Shown here in pieces: positions 1 to 8,824 of a DNA stretch of 64,000 nt (within the stretch, counting starts at the first letter, position 1; each line of letters opens with the position of its first letter). Location: the IMG/VR virus record IMGVR_UViG_3300050034_000098, positions 1-64,000 of that record; one strand, written 5' to 3'. The notes below the pieces were generated by a model. It saw nothing but the letters and a program-made list of their open reading frames with translations. It searched no databases and was not told the DNA's origin. Both the position numbers and the translations under genes were made by a program. Source of the stretch: a virus.

Positions 1-674
1 GCTAAGTCAATCGTTACATCACCATTTGCCCTGCATCTAGGAATATAGAAATCAACTTGATAACTGTTACCATCAAGATCTTCTGCACCAATTGTATAGC
101 GGAAAGAAGCAACACGAGGAATCTGATCTTTCAAGAAACCAACCTGAGTTGAGCTTCCATTAACTGGAACAACCGAATCAAACCAGAAAGTATATTCACC
201 AGCGATAAGTGTTGAACCATAAGTAATCAAGCCAGTTGTAGATACATAAATCCCATCTACTGCTGGCGTTGCACTACCAGTTTGAGTAACCGCAACTGGA
301 CTGCCATCTGGTCCAATACATCTTACATTAGAAACTCCTGTTAAATCTGTTCCAAGTGCCGTTGTTGCCAAGGTCGCATAAACCCTACTTAAATAAGTAT
401 TACCGACCGTATTAACTACGGAATTGTTTGTTGCTTTAAAACTATTTGTTGTAAATACTGCATCTGTAATTTCTACCGTACCAGCTCTCTTTGATAAGAA
501 TTGATAGATAGGGAATAAAGCATCTCCGCCTTCTACATCTGTAACAGTCCCTTTTGAATCGACTTTTACTGATTGTGCTTGTGTAATTTCATAAATATTC
601 CCTGCTGTGTCTTCAATAATACCTTTACCGACTTTATGGAAAACTAACGGTGTATTATCATTAATTCCTGCCAT
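1..674 (-). CDS. Major tail (tube) protein candidate, partial
   Basis: The frame opens at an ATG behind AAGGAGTGATG and leaves the left edge after 224 codons, so the C-terminus is missing. The sequence is rich in Thr, Val, Gly and Asn, with no membrane span or coiled coil, as in beta-rich virion proteins. It follows the tail-completion and tail-terminator candidates, the usual place of the major tail protein in this gene order. The role is inferred from position and composition. A sheath or other tail protein is possible. Confidence 0.6.
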   Translation of the reverse strand, partial: MAGINDNTPLVFHKVGKGIIEDTAGNIYEITQAQSVKVDSKGTVTDVEGGDALFPIYQFLSKRAGTVEITDAVFTTNSFKATNNSVVNTVGNTYLSRVYATLATTALGTDLTGVSNVRCIGPDGSPVAVTQTGSATPAVDGIYVSTTGLITYGSTLIAGEYTFWFDSVVPVNGSSTQVGFLKDQIPRVASFRYTIGAEDLDGNSYQVDFYIPRCRANGDVTIDL

Positions 675-690
675 TTAACATCACTCCTTA

Positions 691-1110
691 TTAACTAAAA
701 GCAAATGGTCTATATGTCATTCTCCAACAATATATATCCTTTGCCCCTGTGCTGTACTCTCCTTGAGATATAATTTGCATATCCTCAAAGTTATTTTTTA
801 ATATTTTATCAATAGCTTTCGCTAGTGTTTTTTTATCCGTTTCGAATAGATAATATACTCTTATCTGTAGAGGTTGTCTATTTAGTAAATAATTATTAGT
901 CGTTGCCACCGAAGGTACAAAACTACATTCAAAAAATGGAAATACACTATCATCGTCTGTCGTCAACAATGTTGGATCACCAAAGGATGTTCTTATCTTT
1001 TTCTTTACATTATCCATATCTGTAATATCAACTATACTTAAATCAGTTACTAAATTAGAATCAGACAAAAAATAATTAAATATATTATCTTGTAGGTCGA
1101 ATATATTCAT
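691..1110 (-). CDS. Tail terminator-like protein
   Basis: A protein of 139 aa with mixed beta strands and one helix near residues 88-105 (ETDKKTLAKAIDKIL), a pattern seen in tail terminator proteins of long-tailed phages, which cap the tube and join it to the head. It overlaps the preceding gene by 4 nt and lies directly before the major tail protein candidate. There is no diagnostic motif. The call rests on size, order and shape. Confidence 0.5.
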   Translation of the reverse strand: MNIFDLQDNIFNYFLSDSNLVTDLSIVDITDMDNVKKKIRTSFGDPTLLTTDDDSVFPFFECSFVPSVATTNNYLLNRQPLQIRVYYLFETDKKTLAKAIDKILKNNFEDMQIISQGEYSTGAKDIYCWRMTYRPFAFS

Positions 1111-1685
1111 TTTACGCCTCCCATAATATAAGTAACTATCGCTGACCTTGCTGTTTCATTAATGTCTATCATAATTTCAGGCATAGCATTTATAACTTCT
1201 TGTTCTATAATGTGCATCGGTGGAGATGCAATATAAGATTCTTTAAATTTAGAACCACTTTCAAGATTAAGTCCTTTTGCCCTACCTGTTGACTGATAAC
1301 TAGTTCCATCTGGAGAATAAACTGTTTCTCCAATATCTCTACCGGTAAATGAACCGTTATGGGATTCTCTCAGTCGATTATAATTATCACTATTAATATA
1401 ACTTTCATAATAAGGACTATCTTTATCGATTAAGCTCCCACTTCCGTACTCAGCTATCCATGCACCCAGTCCACCTGCCGATAAATGAGACATCATTATA
1501 TTTCCTACCATTGGAGATACATAAAAATCTATATCTTTTTCCCAATCTGAAATATTACTTCTATTACCCCACTCTGATTTTATTCTTTCAACCAAAACAG
1601 CAGTCCATTGTATTAGTTTTTTATACACGGCATCATTTATAATATTGCTAGGTGCGCTTAATTGCGTATCTACGTTTATATTCAT
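1107..1685 (-). CDS. HK97 gp10-like neck / tail-completion protein
   Basis: A protein of 192 aa with a long N-terminal helix (VYKKLIQWTAVLVERIKSEW), a Gly/Tyr-rich middle and a closing amphipathic helix. This is the layout of the minor neck protein family found between connector and tail terminator. It overlaps both neighbours by 4 nt (ATGA-type coupling). Position in the virion operon is the main support, since these proteins diverge strongly. Confidence 0.5.
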   Translation of the reverse strand: MNINVDTQLSAPSNIINDAVYKKLIQWTAVLVERIKSEWGNRSNISDWEKDIDFYVSPMVGNIMMSHLSAGGLGAWIAEYGSGSLIDKDSPYYESYINSDNYNRLRESHNGSFTGRDIGETVYSPDGTSYQSTGRAKGLNLESGSKFKESYIASPPMHIIEQEVINAMPEIMIDINETARSAIVTYIMGGVK

Positions 1686-2281
1686 TTTATCTGCCTTGTG
1701 TCTAAACTACATTGGATTTCGCATAAATTTGGATATTTAATAAAATCAGTTGCATCAACTTGGTAAGCCACATTATTAAATTCTATTCTATCTGCTTTTT
1801 CAACAGTGATAGGTGTTACATTATCGCTTAAATTTGCTTTGAATAAAAATTTACATGTAGTCGTTGGCAATAACCCAGGATCAGAGTATTTACTTTGTGC
1901 TGTTACAATATATAAATAAGATGGTGTATTGCTAGATTTGATTGATTTTGAGTAACCCGTAGAACTGCTCCCAACAAACTTTTTAACTAAACTAGAAATT
2001 TCAGCATATGCATTTACTTTCCGTAATTCTCCTGTTATAGCCTCAGTGCTTTTATATTTAGATACTACAAAGTATTTATCGGTAGAACTCAACTCTGTTA
2101 ATAAATCTCCACCATTAATGGTTGTATCATCTTGAAATAAACAAGATCTTTGATAATTTGCATTAACAGATCCTCTAGTTTTACCTTTTCTTGTATATAC
2201 TAAATTTTCATACATAGGAGTTACATATTCTTCTATTTGGAATTTAGTCCATCTCGCGACAAACTGTCCAAAAATACTCAT
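1682..2281 (-). CDS. Head closure / neck protein
   Basis: A protein of 199 aa, mostly beta, rich in Ser/Thr/Tyr. It sits between the gp6-like connector and the gp10-like protein, where head-closure proteins that stopper packaged DNA are encoded. It overlaps both neighbours by 4 nt, so the four neck genes are translationally coupled. No motif is decisive. An adaptor or stopper role is inferred. Confidence 0.45.
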   Translation of the reverse strand: MSIFGQFVARWTKFQIEEYVTPMYENLVYTRKGKTRGSVNANYQRSCLFQDDTTINGGDLLTELSSTDKYFVVSKYKSTEAITGELRKVNAYAEISSLVKKFVGSSSTGYSKSIKSSNTPSYLYIVTAQSKYSDPGLLPTTTCKFLFKANLSDNVTPITVEKADRIEFNNVAYQVDATDFIKYPNLCEIQCSLDTRQIK

Positions 2282-2865
2282 ATTAAGAACGGCCCGTCAA
2301 TTAAAGATTTTATATCATTTGTTAGAATACCTTCGTTACTAAATGTTATACTCATATCAAAATCAGTTCTAGATTTATAATTATTAAATCCACCATTTTT
2401 ATTTATTGAATCAGCAATTACCCCACAACAATATTTTATCTGTTCTGGAATTGCCTCATATCCACTAGAGTAGGACACTCTGATAGCTTTAGGAATTGGA
2501 GGGGTAAATGGTTGTGGCGTTGAAGATAGCATTGGATAAAAGGTATAATAGAGAGAATTATCATCATCAAATTGAATTGATTCGATTGGATAATGGACTG
2601 TTTGTAATCCTCCAAAGGGACTAGGGACTTGCGTTGTTATATCGGTAACTGCTATAATTGGATTATGCAGAACTCTACCGCTTAGACATTGTCCCCATCC
2701 CATTCCACTTCTTTTTCGTAATTTAGACATATCAGTAAAATTAGTAGGTCCAAAACTTCTATCTTTATAAGCATCTATTACATCAGTTGCTAATTGTAAA
2801 TCTTGTGCCGTTATCGTTGGTATTTTACAATAAGTTGAAACTTCATCCATTGTTATATAAGCCAA
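2278..2865 (-). CDS. Head-tail connector, gp6-like
   Basis: A protein of 195 aa with a TTG start behind GGAGGGGATAAA. It begins with the helical 'MDEVSTYCKI..' signature typical of phage DNA-packaging connector proteins of the gp6 type, which form a ring under the portal. Helices at residues 6-36 and 140-160 flank a Pro-rich beta region. It is the first neck gene after the capsid gene and a 62-aa spacer gene, the conserved place for this family. Confidence 0.65.
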   Translation of the reverse strand: MAYITMDEVSTYCKIPTITAQDLQLATDVIDAYKDRSFGPTNFTDMSKLRKRSGMGWGQCLSGRVLHNPIIAVTDITTQVPSPFGGLQTVHYPIESIQFDDDNSLYYTFYPMLSSTPQPFTPPIPKAIRVSYSSGYEAIPEQIKYCCGVIADSINKNGGFNNYKSRTDFDMSITFSNEGILTNDIKSLIDGPFLI

Positions 2866-2886
2866 TTTATCCCCTCCAATCTATTT

Positions 2887-3075
2887 TTATTCTACCAATC
2901 CAATATCTTTTAATTCTTCATATGTTCCTTTTGTTACATAAGCGTTGCCATCCATAACGCTAATTATTTTATCATTATGGATAATATCATTGCATTTACG
3001 ATTAACCTTACAATGAACAAATTCTAATTCTTCATCTTTTGTTTCAAGTACTTTTTCTTTCTTTTTGAATACCAA
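2887..3075 (-). CDS. Small protein between capsid and connector genes
   Basis: A protein of 62 aa, TTG start behind GGAGGTAAATAAT, basic N-terminus then a short beta/alpha segment (DGNAYVTKGTYEELKDIGLV). Many phages carry a short head-fibre or capsid-decoration gene here, but this sequence shows nothing specific, so the function is unknown. Confidence 0.6.
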   Translation of the reverse strand: MVFKKKEKVLETKDEELEFVHCKVNRKCNDIIHNDKIISVMDGNAYVTKGTYEELKDIGLVE

Positions 3076-3104
3076 AATTATTTACCTCCAATAAAAATAT
3101 AAGA

Positions 3105-3120
3105 GGGACAATTCAGTCCC
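3105..3120 (-). terminator. Weak hairpin after the major capsid gene
   Basis: Reading leftward, GGGAC-TGAATT-GTCCC is followed by TCTTATATTTTTATT. The 5-bp stem and broken T-run suggest a leaky terminator that would let capsid mRNA exceed that of the neck genes. Weak by itself; the placement is typical. Confidence 0.35.
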
Positions 3121-3126
3121 AATTAT

Positions 3127-4227
3127 TTACGCAACTGGTACATCATATGTAAACATAAGATGTGCGCCAGTTTGTGGTCCACGTAATACATAGTTTTCAT
3201 AACTCATCATTGATTTATTTGTTAACAAACGAGTATTTGCATTTGGTTCATTAGCATCAGCCCACGTGAAGAATAAAGGACCATCATTAAACATCCATAC
3301 GCGATCAATCATCGACTGATTAAGCATCAGGATTTTATGAGTATATTTGGTAGGCGTAACTGCATCGGCTACTGGTCTAACAAATTTGCTTAACATAATA
3401 GGGAATGTTTTAACATAAGTGTTTAATGCAGGAACTTTCCAACCTGGTACGATTTCGCTTGTGATACTGTTTAAGTTGATTGTTCTATCACGTTCTTGTT
3501 TTACCAAAATATCATAAGTTGATGGATGCATAACAATTACATCAGGTTCAGCAGAATAATCAAGTCTAGCCATCTGTTGAGTGAATTTAGTATTAATTGC
3601 ATCAAATAAATTAGAACCAGCCGTAATGTTTGTAATATCAGTAATCTGTTCTAAGATACCGCAATATTCTAACGAAACCGTTTCATCATCTTCAACAGAG
3701 CTAGAAGCACCATTAAAGAAAGCATCTACTGTAACTCTATCAAAATCAACAATCATATCATTGTAATCTTTTACAACTAAATCTTCAAAAGAACCATAAC
3801 GTTCTTCATATCTACGTGCAAACCAATCATACTGAATGCTGTTACCGTATAATTTAACAAAGACTTTCTTCCAATTGTCTCTGCCGTAATCAGTATCGGT
3901 TGCCGTTTTGCTATAATCAGGTAATTGTGCAGTACCATTGCCAAATTTAGGATTCATTGCAACTGTATTTGAAGGAATCTTGTTTTGTTCGTTAAAGTTA
4001 TGAGGATAACCCATTGCTTCAACAGAATTCATATTTACTTGAATTGGGAAACTACGAAGTCTGTAATCATAAAGCGTTTTTTCATAATCACTAATTGAAA
4101 GTACATGACCTTCATTTGTATTAATAAAATCAGGAGCCGATGCACTAATTCTTTGAATTTTTGCACCACTTTCATAGCTCATTGCTACGCCAGCATGTAG
4201 TTTTCTACCTTGAATATCGTTACTCAT
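3127..4227 (-). CDS. Major capsid protein
   Basis: A protein of 366 aa, the expected size for an HK97-fold coat protein. It lies between the protease-scaffold gene and the connector, and a possible attenuating hairpin follows it. Features fitting the fold are an extended N-arm, a long helix around residues 145-170 (FEDLVVKDYNDMIVDFDRV) and a C-terminal beta segment (YVLRGPQTGAHLMFTYDVP). It has only one Cys. Assembles the icosahedral shell around the scaffold. The family call rests on order, length and overall pattern rather than a short motif. Confidence 0.8.
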   Translation of the reverse strand: MSNDIQGRKLHAGVAMSYESGAKIQRISASAPDFINTNEGHVLSISDYEKTLYDYRLRSFPIQVNMNSVEAMGYPHNFNEQNKIPSNTVAMNPKFGNGTAQLPDYSKTATDTDYGRDNWKKVFVKLYGNSIQYDWFARRYEERYGSFEDLVVKDYNDMIVDFDRVTVDAFFNGASSSVEDDETVSLEYCGILEQITDITNITAGSNLFDAINTKFTQQMARLDYSAEPDVIVMHPSTYDILVKQERDRTINLNSITSEIVPGWKVPALNTYVKTFPIMLSKFVRPVADAVTPTKYTHKILMLNQSMIDRVWMFNDGPLFFTWADANEPNANTRLLTNKSMMSYENYVLRGPQTGAHLMFTYDVPVA

Positions 4228-4251
4228 TTAACATCATCCTTTTTATTTAAA

Positions 4252-4731
4252 TTATTTTAATTTTGCGATTTGAAGTAATTTCTTATCTGGGGTTAAATCT
4301 TTGTTAGCCCAAATTTTAGCCTTTTCATCTGTAAAATCTTTTTTGCCGCCAGTTAAATCTTTATTGGCTTCAACAACTTTTCCAGCTTGAAGAGTCTGCG
4401 GAATAGGTGCTTCAACTTTAGGTTCTACTTTAGAAGCTTCAATTTTTACAAATTCTTTTGTTTCGGCATTGTATTTATAATCAACACCATCTTCAAATGT
4501 TGGTGCTTCAATTTTAGATGCTTCTACTTTTTCTGTTTTCAATACCCCAATTTCAAGGGCAACTTCTTCAATTGATTTTTTGTTGTCTTCAATAGATGCA
4601 GTAATTGTTGCTAACGCGTCTACCAAATCAGTTACTTGTTTTCCTAAATCAACCTCTTGTTCTTTTTTATTCTTTTCGTCAATACCTGCTAAAATAGCAG
4701 TTACAATAGTTTTTAGATCTTTATCTTCCAT
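4252..4731 (-). CDS. Nested scaffold from an internal start
   Basis: Within the protease-scaffold gene, AAAGGATGATG ends 8 nt or fewer before the in-frame ATG at 4731 (Met183). The junction falls exactly between the protease-like and scaffold-like halves. Initiation there would give a 159-aa scaffold in excess of the full-length protein, as with the nested C/Nu3 arrangement of lambda. Inferred from the ribosome site and domain boundary. Confidence 0.5.
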   Translation of the reverse strand: MEDKDLKTIVTAILAGIDEKNKKEQEVDLGKQVTDLVDALATITASIEDNKKSIEEVALEIGVLKTEKVEASKIEAPTFEDGVDYKYNAETKEFVKIEASKVEPKVEAPIPQTLQAGKVVEANKDLTGGKKDFTDEKAKIWANKDLTPDKKLLQIAKLK

Positions 4732-5277
4732 TTTTACATCATCCTTTCGTTTTTTCTGTGCCGCAATAAGTTGAGTGTCTTCACCATAAGCCGCACAATC
4801 TTTATATAGTAAACATGCCCCTGTAAATACAAGTGCTGTGACATACAAAATATCATTTTTTATTTCAGATTCAGAAACTAATAGTTCATAACTAAATCCT
4901 AAGTCTTTCTTTTCTTTTCTTATAGAAGCACAAATCTTAGGACAGTTCTGAGGATACAAATAACCTTCAACATATACATTATTATCTTTTACATATCCAT
5001 TACTAATGATTCCTATAATCTCTTGTGGGTTGTGTATGTCAAATTTTTTTTTATCTTCATCACTATAATTTGCATTTACAGGCATACCAATTATTGTTTC
5101 AATTGCATTCTGAACAGCATCACTTGACAATTGTACTTGCTTGCCACCAGAACCATTTGGAACATTTATAGAAGGAGAATCTATGCTACATAGGATTCCC
5201 GTAAATGGTTGCTTATTTGGATGAGAATTATCACTTGTGGGAGTTACAGAACATTTTATTTGTATCTGTTGCTCCAT
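4252..5277 (-). CDS. Fused prohead protease and scaffold protein
   Basis: A protein of 341 aa. Residues 1-170 resemble the head-maturation protease family seen in phages with HK97-like capsids: a His in IHNP (His82), a Ser in LGFSYEL (Ser129) and a closing VFTGACLLYKDCAAYG segment; His82 and Ser129 are the likely catalytic pair. Residues 183-341 are Lys/Glu/Ala-rich with a helical coiled-coil stretch (about 215-255), as in scaffolds. It lies just before the capsid gene. A strong internal ribosome site could make the scaffold separately (see the nested entry). Confidence 0.75.
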   Translation of the reverse strand: MEQQIQIKCSVTPTSDNSHPNKQPFTGILCSIDSPSINVPNGSGGKQVQLSSDAVQNAIETIIGMPVNANYSDEDKKKFDIHNPQEIIGIISNGYVKDNNVYVEGYLYPQNCPKICASIRKEKKDLGFSYELLVSESEIKNDILYVTALVFTGACLLYKDCAAYGEDTQLIAAQKKRKDDVKMEDKDLKTIVTAILAGIDEKNKKEQEVDLGKQVTDLVDALATITASIEDNKKSIEEVALEIGVLKTEKVEASKIEAPTFEDGVDYKYNAETKEFVKIEASKVEPKVEAPIPQTLQAGKVVEANKDLTGGKKDFTDEKAKIWANKDLTPDKKLLQIAKLK

Positions 5278-5297
5278 GTTATCACCTCCTTTCGTAG

Positions 5298-5606
5298 TTA
5301 TTTTTTCTTACAAGCACATTTTACTTTACTACCACAAGCCATTTTTTTAGTAGATGCACACTTCATATCTTTTGTAGCACACTTAACGTTTTTCATTGAT
5401 GCTTTCATTTTAGTATCACCACATTGTGATTTTACATGTTTTAAATTTGGATTAGATTTCTTTGCCGCAGGCGATGCATTTCTAGCTACCTTAGCCGCAG
5501 TTGCATCACCAACTTCTTTTGCTTTAGCTGGACTCATGCCTTTTTTCTCATATTCTTGTGCAATATTATTACTTACTTGGTTAAATCCTAAATGTTTTTT
5601 AGCCAC
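5298..5606 (-). CDS. Basic head-associated protein with Cys-rich tail
   Basis: A protein of 102 aa, GTG start behind AAGGAGTG. The N-terminal part has the 'RNASPAAKKSNPNLKHVK' pattern that I recognise from short basic proteins encoded next to portal genes in other phages; their function is not known to me. The C-terminal third is unusual: seven Cys separated by short Lys-rich steps (KCATKDMKCAS, KMACGS, KVKCACKKK). The protein is strongly positive and could bind DNA or metal. It is encoded between portal and protease-scaffold, so a virion or assembly role is likely. Confidence 0.7.
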   Translation of the reverse strand: MAKKHLGFNQVSNNIAQEYEKKGMSPAKAKEVGDATAAKVARNASPAAKKSNPNLKHVKSQCGDTKMKASMKNVKCATKDMKCASTKKMACGSKVKCACKKK

Positions 5607-5613
5607 TTATGAA

Positions 5614-6975
5614 TCACTCCTTATTTACTTGTTTATTATTTGATTCTGATGTATCTTTTACTGTTCCTTGTCCATTAAATCCTCCAACACCTTTTGTAGT
5701 TGCTGAATTTTTTGCTTGACTTTTCTGTAATTCCATATTTAGTTCATTTTTATATTCACTGACATATTTATTTGAATCAGTGTCAGATTCGTCTACCATA
5801 TTTAATCTTGACTGTGCCATTTTTCTAGTTATGATATCACCTTGGTATAAATTAGTAACAGTTGTTGATAAGGCTTGTATATCAGCAATTGAGTCTTCAT
5901 AAATGTATTCATATTTTAAGAAGTCACCAAACCCAAGTGTTTCTAAAACTTCTTCATTATAGAAATCTGACATAATATCAGCATATGGTTTATACATTTC
6001 TTTCAATGCTAAAGCTTCAATATCTGATCCTGTCAATTTTTCAGCAGGTGGAATAATATTCATTTTTTCTTGAGGACAATTAAATGACATACCGACTACC
6101 ATCATTAACATTTTTTGCCAATCTAAAAATAATGAATCACCATTTATAGAACGAATCTGTTTTGATTCTACGTCAGATCCAGCATTTGAATATCCAATTG
6201 GTATTGTTCCCGTTCCTTGAATTTCATTTTCCATATATTCTCTAAATTTCTTACCTTCATCCGCACCTGCGCCTTTTAGCCATATCATAAATTCTGACGT
6301 CATATTAGAAGCAACATCGTCTGCTCTTTCTAATATGTTAATATAATATACGATATACTGATAAGCTTGCATTACTGGAGATAAACCATATGGTCTGTCA
6401 GAAAATACATTCTTTTGTAAGTAAGCAATTTGATTTGCTGTAAAATATTTAGGTTCGTGTAAATTTGGTTGTACCTGAGAATATCTAAGAGCGTTATCAT
6501 CATTATAATCATACGGAACAATGTACTGCATCGTTGCACCATCTGTTGGATATAAATATAATGGTCGTTTAACGTCTTTAGATTTCGCTTTTTCAGCACA
6601 GCCAGCATCAAAAGTCAATAGGTCTTCAAGTACCATTCTATCAAATTGTCGCTTCTTTTGAATCGTATTAGGATTTGCTATAACTTTATTTGCAATGTCA
6701 ATTTGCTTTTTATAAGCTTTCTTATCGTTCGGATCTTTTGGAACAATTCTATATGAAAGTCTTGTTACATAATCTTCAATAAGTGTAATCGGTCGCCTTA
6801 CAATTGGGTTTTTAGCAAAGTTTCTTATTTGTACTATATCTGGATTCTTTGGCAATACTGATTTCCATTTATTATTTTTGTTTTGATTAAAATAACTATA
6901 TAATAAATTTGGTATAGTTTGCGCTTGTGGAGCCTTTGAACCAAATATCTTTTTAAATTCACTCCATACCTTCAA
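5614..6975 (-). CDS. Portal protein
   Basis: A protein of 453 aa, TTG start behind GGAGGTGATAAA. Length, order (directly after the large terminase) and pattern fit phage portals: an N-terminal linker, an alpha/beta core with YGLSPVMQAYQYIVYYINI and an aromatic/helical stretch (MLMMVVGMSFNCPQEKMNI) at about residues 288-306, then a polar Lys/Ser/Asn-rich C-terminus. It forms the dodecameric DNA gate at one capsid vertex and docks the terminase. Confidence 0.85.
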   Translation of the reverse strand: MKVWSEFKKIFGSKAPQAQTIPNLLYSYFNQNKNNKWKSVLPKNPDIVQIRNFAKNPIVRRPITLIEDYVTRLSYRIVPKDPNDKKAYKKQIDIANKVIANPNTIQKKRQFDRMVLEDLLTFDAGCAEKAKSKDVKRPLYLYPTDGATMQYIVPYDYNDDNALRYSQVQPNLHEPKYFTANQIAYLQKNVFSDRPYGLSPVMQAYQYIVYYINILERADDVASNMTSEFMIWLKGAGADEGKKFREYMENEIQGTGTIPIGYSNAGSDVESKQIRSINGDSLFLDWQKMLMMVVGMSFNCPQEKMNIIPPAEKLTGSDIEALALKEMYKPYADIMSDFYNEEVLETLGFGDFLKYEYIYEDSIADIQALSTTVTNLYQGDIITRKMAQSRLNMVDESDTDSNKYVSEYKNELNMELQKSQAKNSATTKGVGGFNGQGTVKDTSESNNKQVNKE

Positions 6976-6979
6976 TTTA

Positions 6980-8638
6980 TCACCTCCTATTTCCTAGGAA
7001 TTTACTGATAAAAAATCCCTTTGTTTTATCTTTCTTTTTATGCATATCAATTCCACCAAATCCAAATGATGCACCATTTTTTGAGCCACCCCAAATTCCA
7101 TTCGTTGCATCCCATAGAGCATCTAATAAGTTATCACTAGAACCTTTAGGAAATCTTCTCATTTCATCTAAAAGCTTTTTGTGTTCTAACAACATTTTTA
7201 TCCAACCATTTCTAATTGGAATGATGAGTGAACGTAGCTTAAATGCCTTGTCACGGTTCTGTGGTGGCTTGATTGGATCGACTGGTATATAAATGCCTTG
7301 GTCCATTCCTTTTCGTTCTATAAGGTCTTTTAATAGTATCTGAAAGACAACATCTTCTACGCGTACATATCTTAAAATATCATAATATTGAATAACATAA
7401 ATGATTAATTGGTCAATTACCTCATCTATAGGTTTCTTTTTAGCCCACGCTTCAAGAACATAATAATAATTATCAACTCCCTTGCCAATAACGATTATTG
7501 CAGAATCATCAGATTTACGTTTTGCAGTTGCCGCGGCATCAAACCCTATAAAGACATCAGTAATTTCAGGTAATTCTTCTGCTTTATATAAACTTCTTAG
7601 TAACCATTCTTCTTTTATTTCCCTTGACTCTTCTAATAATCCATCATTCATATATTCTGTTGCCCACGCATCATCTGTCATGCTTGCTTTTTTCTTCATT
7701 AACCAATAATACATTTCATCACCAAAACGACTCCATAGAACTTCTGTTCCTTTTATCATTTCAGCTTTATTTTCTTTATAAAAATTATCTGAATCTGCCG
7801 TTCTATTCTCGTTTTCTAAATCACTTCTTATATCTTCCCATTCTTTCCATAATTCACTATCAGAAAACTTAATTACTGCCTGGTATTTTTTAGTAACATA
7901 GTCTGAATATTGCACTTCTGTTAACATTTTATATAATAAACACGCATCATTAATTATAGTTCCTATAACAAATATACTACAATGCGGCTCACCTACTGGA
8001 ACTAGCACACTATTATACCAATTTTCTATTTTTAAACGCTGTTCTGCTGTATTACTATTCTGTTCAGACAAAATATCATCACAAATAATAACGGTTGGTC
8101 TTATTCCATTGATCTTAACCCCACGAGTTGCCGCACCTGCACCTTTAGAGGATAAGCAAACACCATTAGAGCACACTATCTTATCAGAAGTCCAAATTTT
8201 AGTACCAACTAAATTACCAAAATCTTCATTAAATTTTTCATCCATTTCAATAAATTGTCTAACATCATTAATTATTTGTCGACCAAGAGATCCTTCTGAT
8301 GAAACAACTAATATATTTTCAGTATGTTTATATGCTATACACCAAATTGGGAATACAAAATCAGCCCAAAATGATTTTTGATGACCACGAGGTGATACCT
8401 CTAGTGTATTTGTTGCAATGTCCTTGTCTCTCAATACAGTATTCTCTAGCTTTGTTGCAATATCAAAATGAAATTCACTTAAATTATCCCAATTTTCACG
8501 TTCGTGATTCCAAATATAGGTTTTAGTAAATTCAAGCAAAGAAAAACGACACCTCTCAATATCGGAAGTGTCGTCAATTTCTATATTATCTGTTTTTTTA
8601 TTTTTTATTACTTTCCTTAAATCGTCATCGAAGCTCAA
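6980..8638 (-). CDS. terL: Terminase large subunit
   Basis: A protein of 552 aa, the DNA-packaging motor. The ATPase domain has a deviant Walker A (SPRGHQKS, residues 82-89), Walker B with acidic tail (TVIICDDIL, 182-190) and a coupling-type segment (FVIGTIIND, 223-231). The RNase H-like nuclease domain has FIGFDAAATAKRKSDDSA (363-380, first catalytic Asp367), a second acidic site in VRVEDVVFQ and a third in SSDNLLDALWDA. The TTG start overlaps the stop of the upstream gene and has no clear Shine-Dalgarno sequence, so it is probably translationally coupled. The portal gene follows after 4 nt. Confidence 0.95.
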   Translation of the reverse strand: MSFDDDLRKVIKNKKTDNIEIDDTSDIERCRFSLLEFTKTYIWNHERENWDNLSEFHFDIATKLENTVLRDKDIATNTLEVSPRGHQKSFWADFVFPIWCIAYKHTENILVVSSEGSLGRQIINDVRQFIEMDEKFNEDFGNLVGTKIWTSDKIVCSNGVCLSSKGAGAATRGVKINGIRPTVIICDDILSEQNSNTAEQRLKIENWYNSVLVPVGEPHCSIFVIGTIINDACLLYKMLTEVQYSDYVTKKYQAVIKFSDSELWKEWEDIRSDLENENRTADSDNFYKENKAEMIKGTEVLWSRFGDEMYYWLMKKKASMTDDAWATEYMNDGLLEESREIKEEWLLRSLYKAEELPEITDVFIGFDAAATAKRKSDDSAIIVIGKGVDNYYYVLEAWAKKKPIDEVIDQLIIYVIQYYDILRYVRVEDVVFQILLKDLIERKGMDQGIYIPVDPIKPPQNRDKAFKLRSLIIPIRNGWIKMLLEHKKLLDEMRRFPKGSSDNLLDALWDATNGIWGGSKNGASFGFGGIDMHKKKDKTKGFFISKFLGNRR

Positions 8639-8787
8639 TTATCATCATTCATTTCTTGAAAACGTAATTTTTCTATTTTACGTTTTTTATTTGTATTATA
8701 ATTTCGCATTGCTTTGCGTTTTTTCTTTTCATCTAAATAATCTTCATAGTTATTATATTTACTACTATCTTTTACATCTTTAATCAA
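8635..8787 (-). CDS. Small basic protein before terL
   Basis: A protein of about 50 aa, Lys/Arg/Asn-rich, without a recognised domain. I chose the TTG at 8787 because AAAGGGG lies just upstream. An ATG at 8844 in the same frame would add 19 residues but has no ribosome site. It overlaps terL, suggesting coupling. Confidence 0.5.
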   Translation of the reverse strand: MIKDVKDSSKYNNYEDYLDEKKKRKAMRNYNTNKKRKIEKLRFQEMNDDN

Positions 8788-8824
8788 TTTTATATGTTCC
8801 CCTTTTACCCCAATTATAATGTTA

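Noticed and set aside
5209-5643. Rightward 144-codon frame opposite head genes
   Set aside because: Phe/Leu/Ala-rich mirror of the basic Cys-rich gene and the protease start; no ribosome site.
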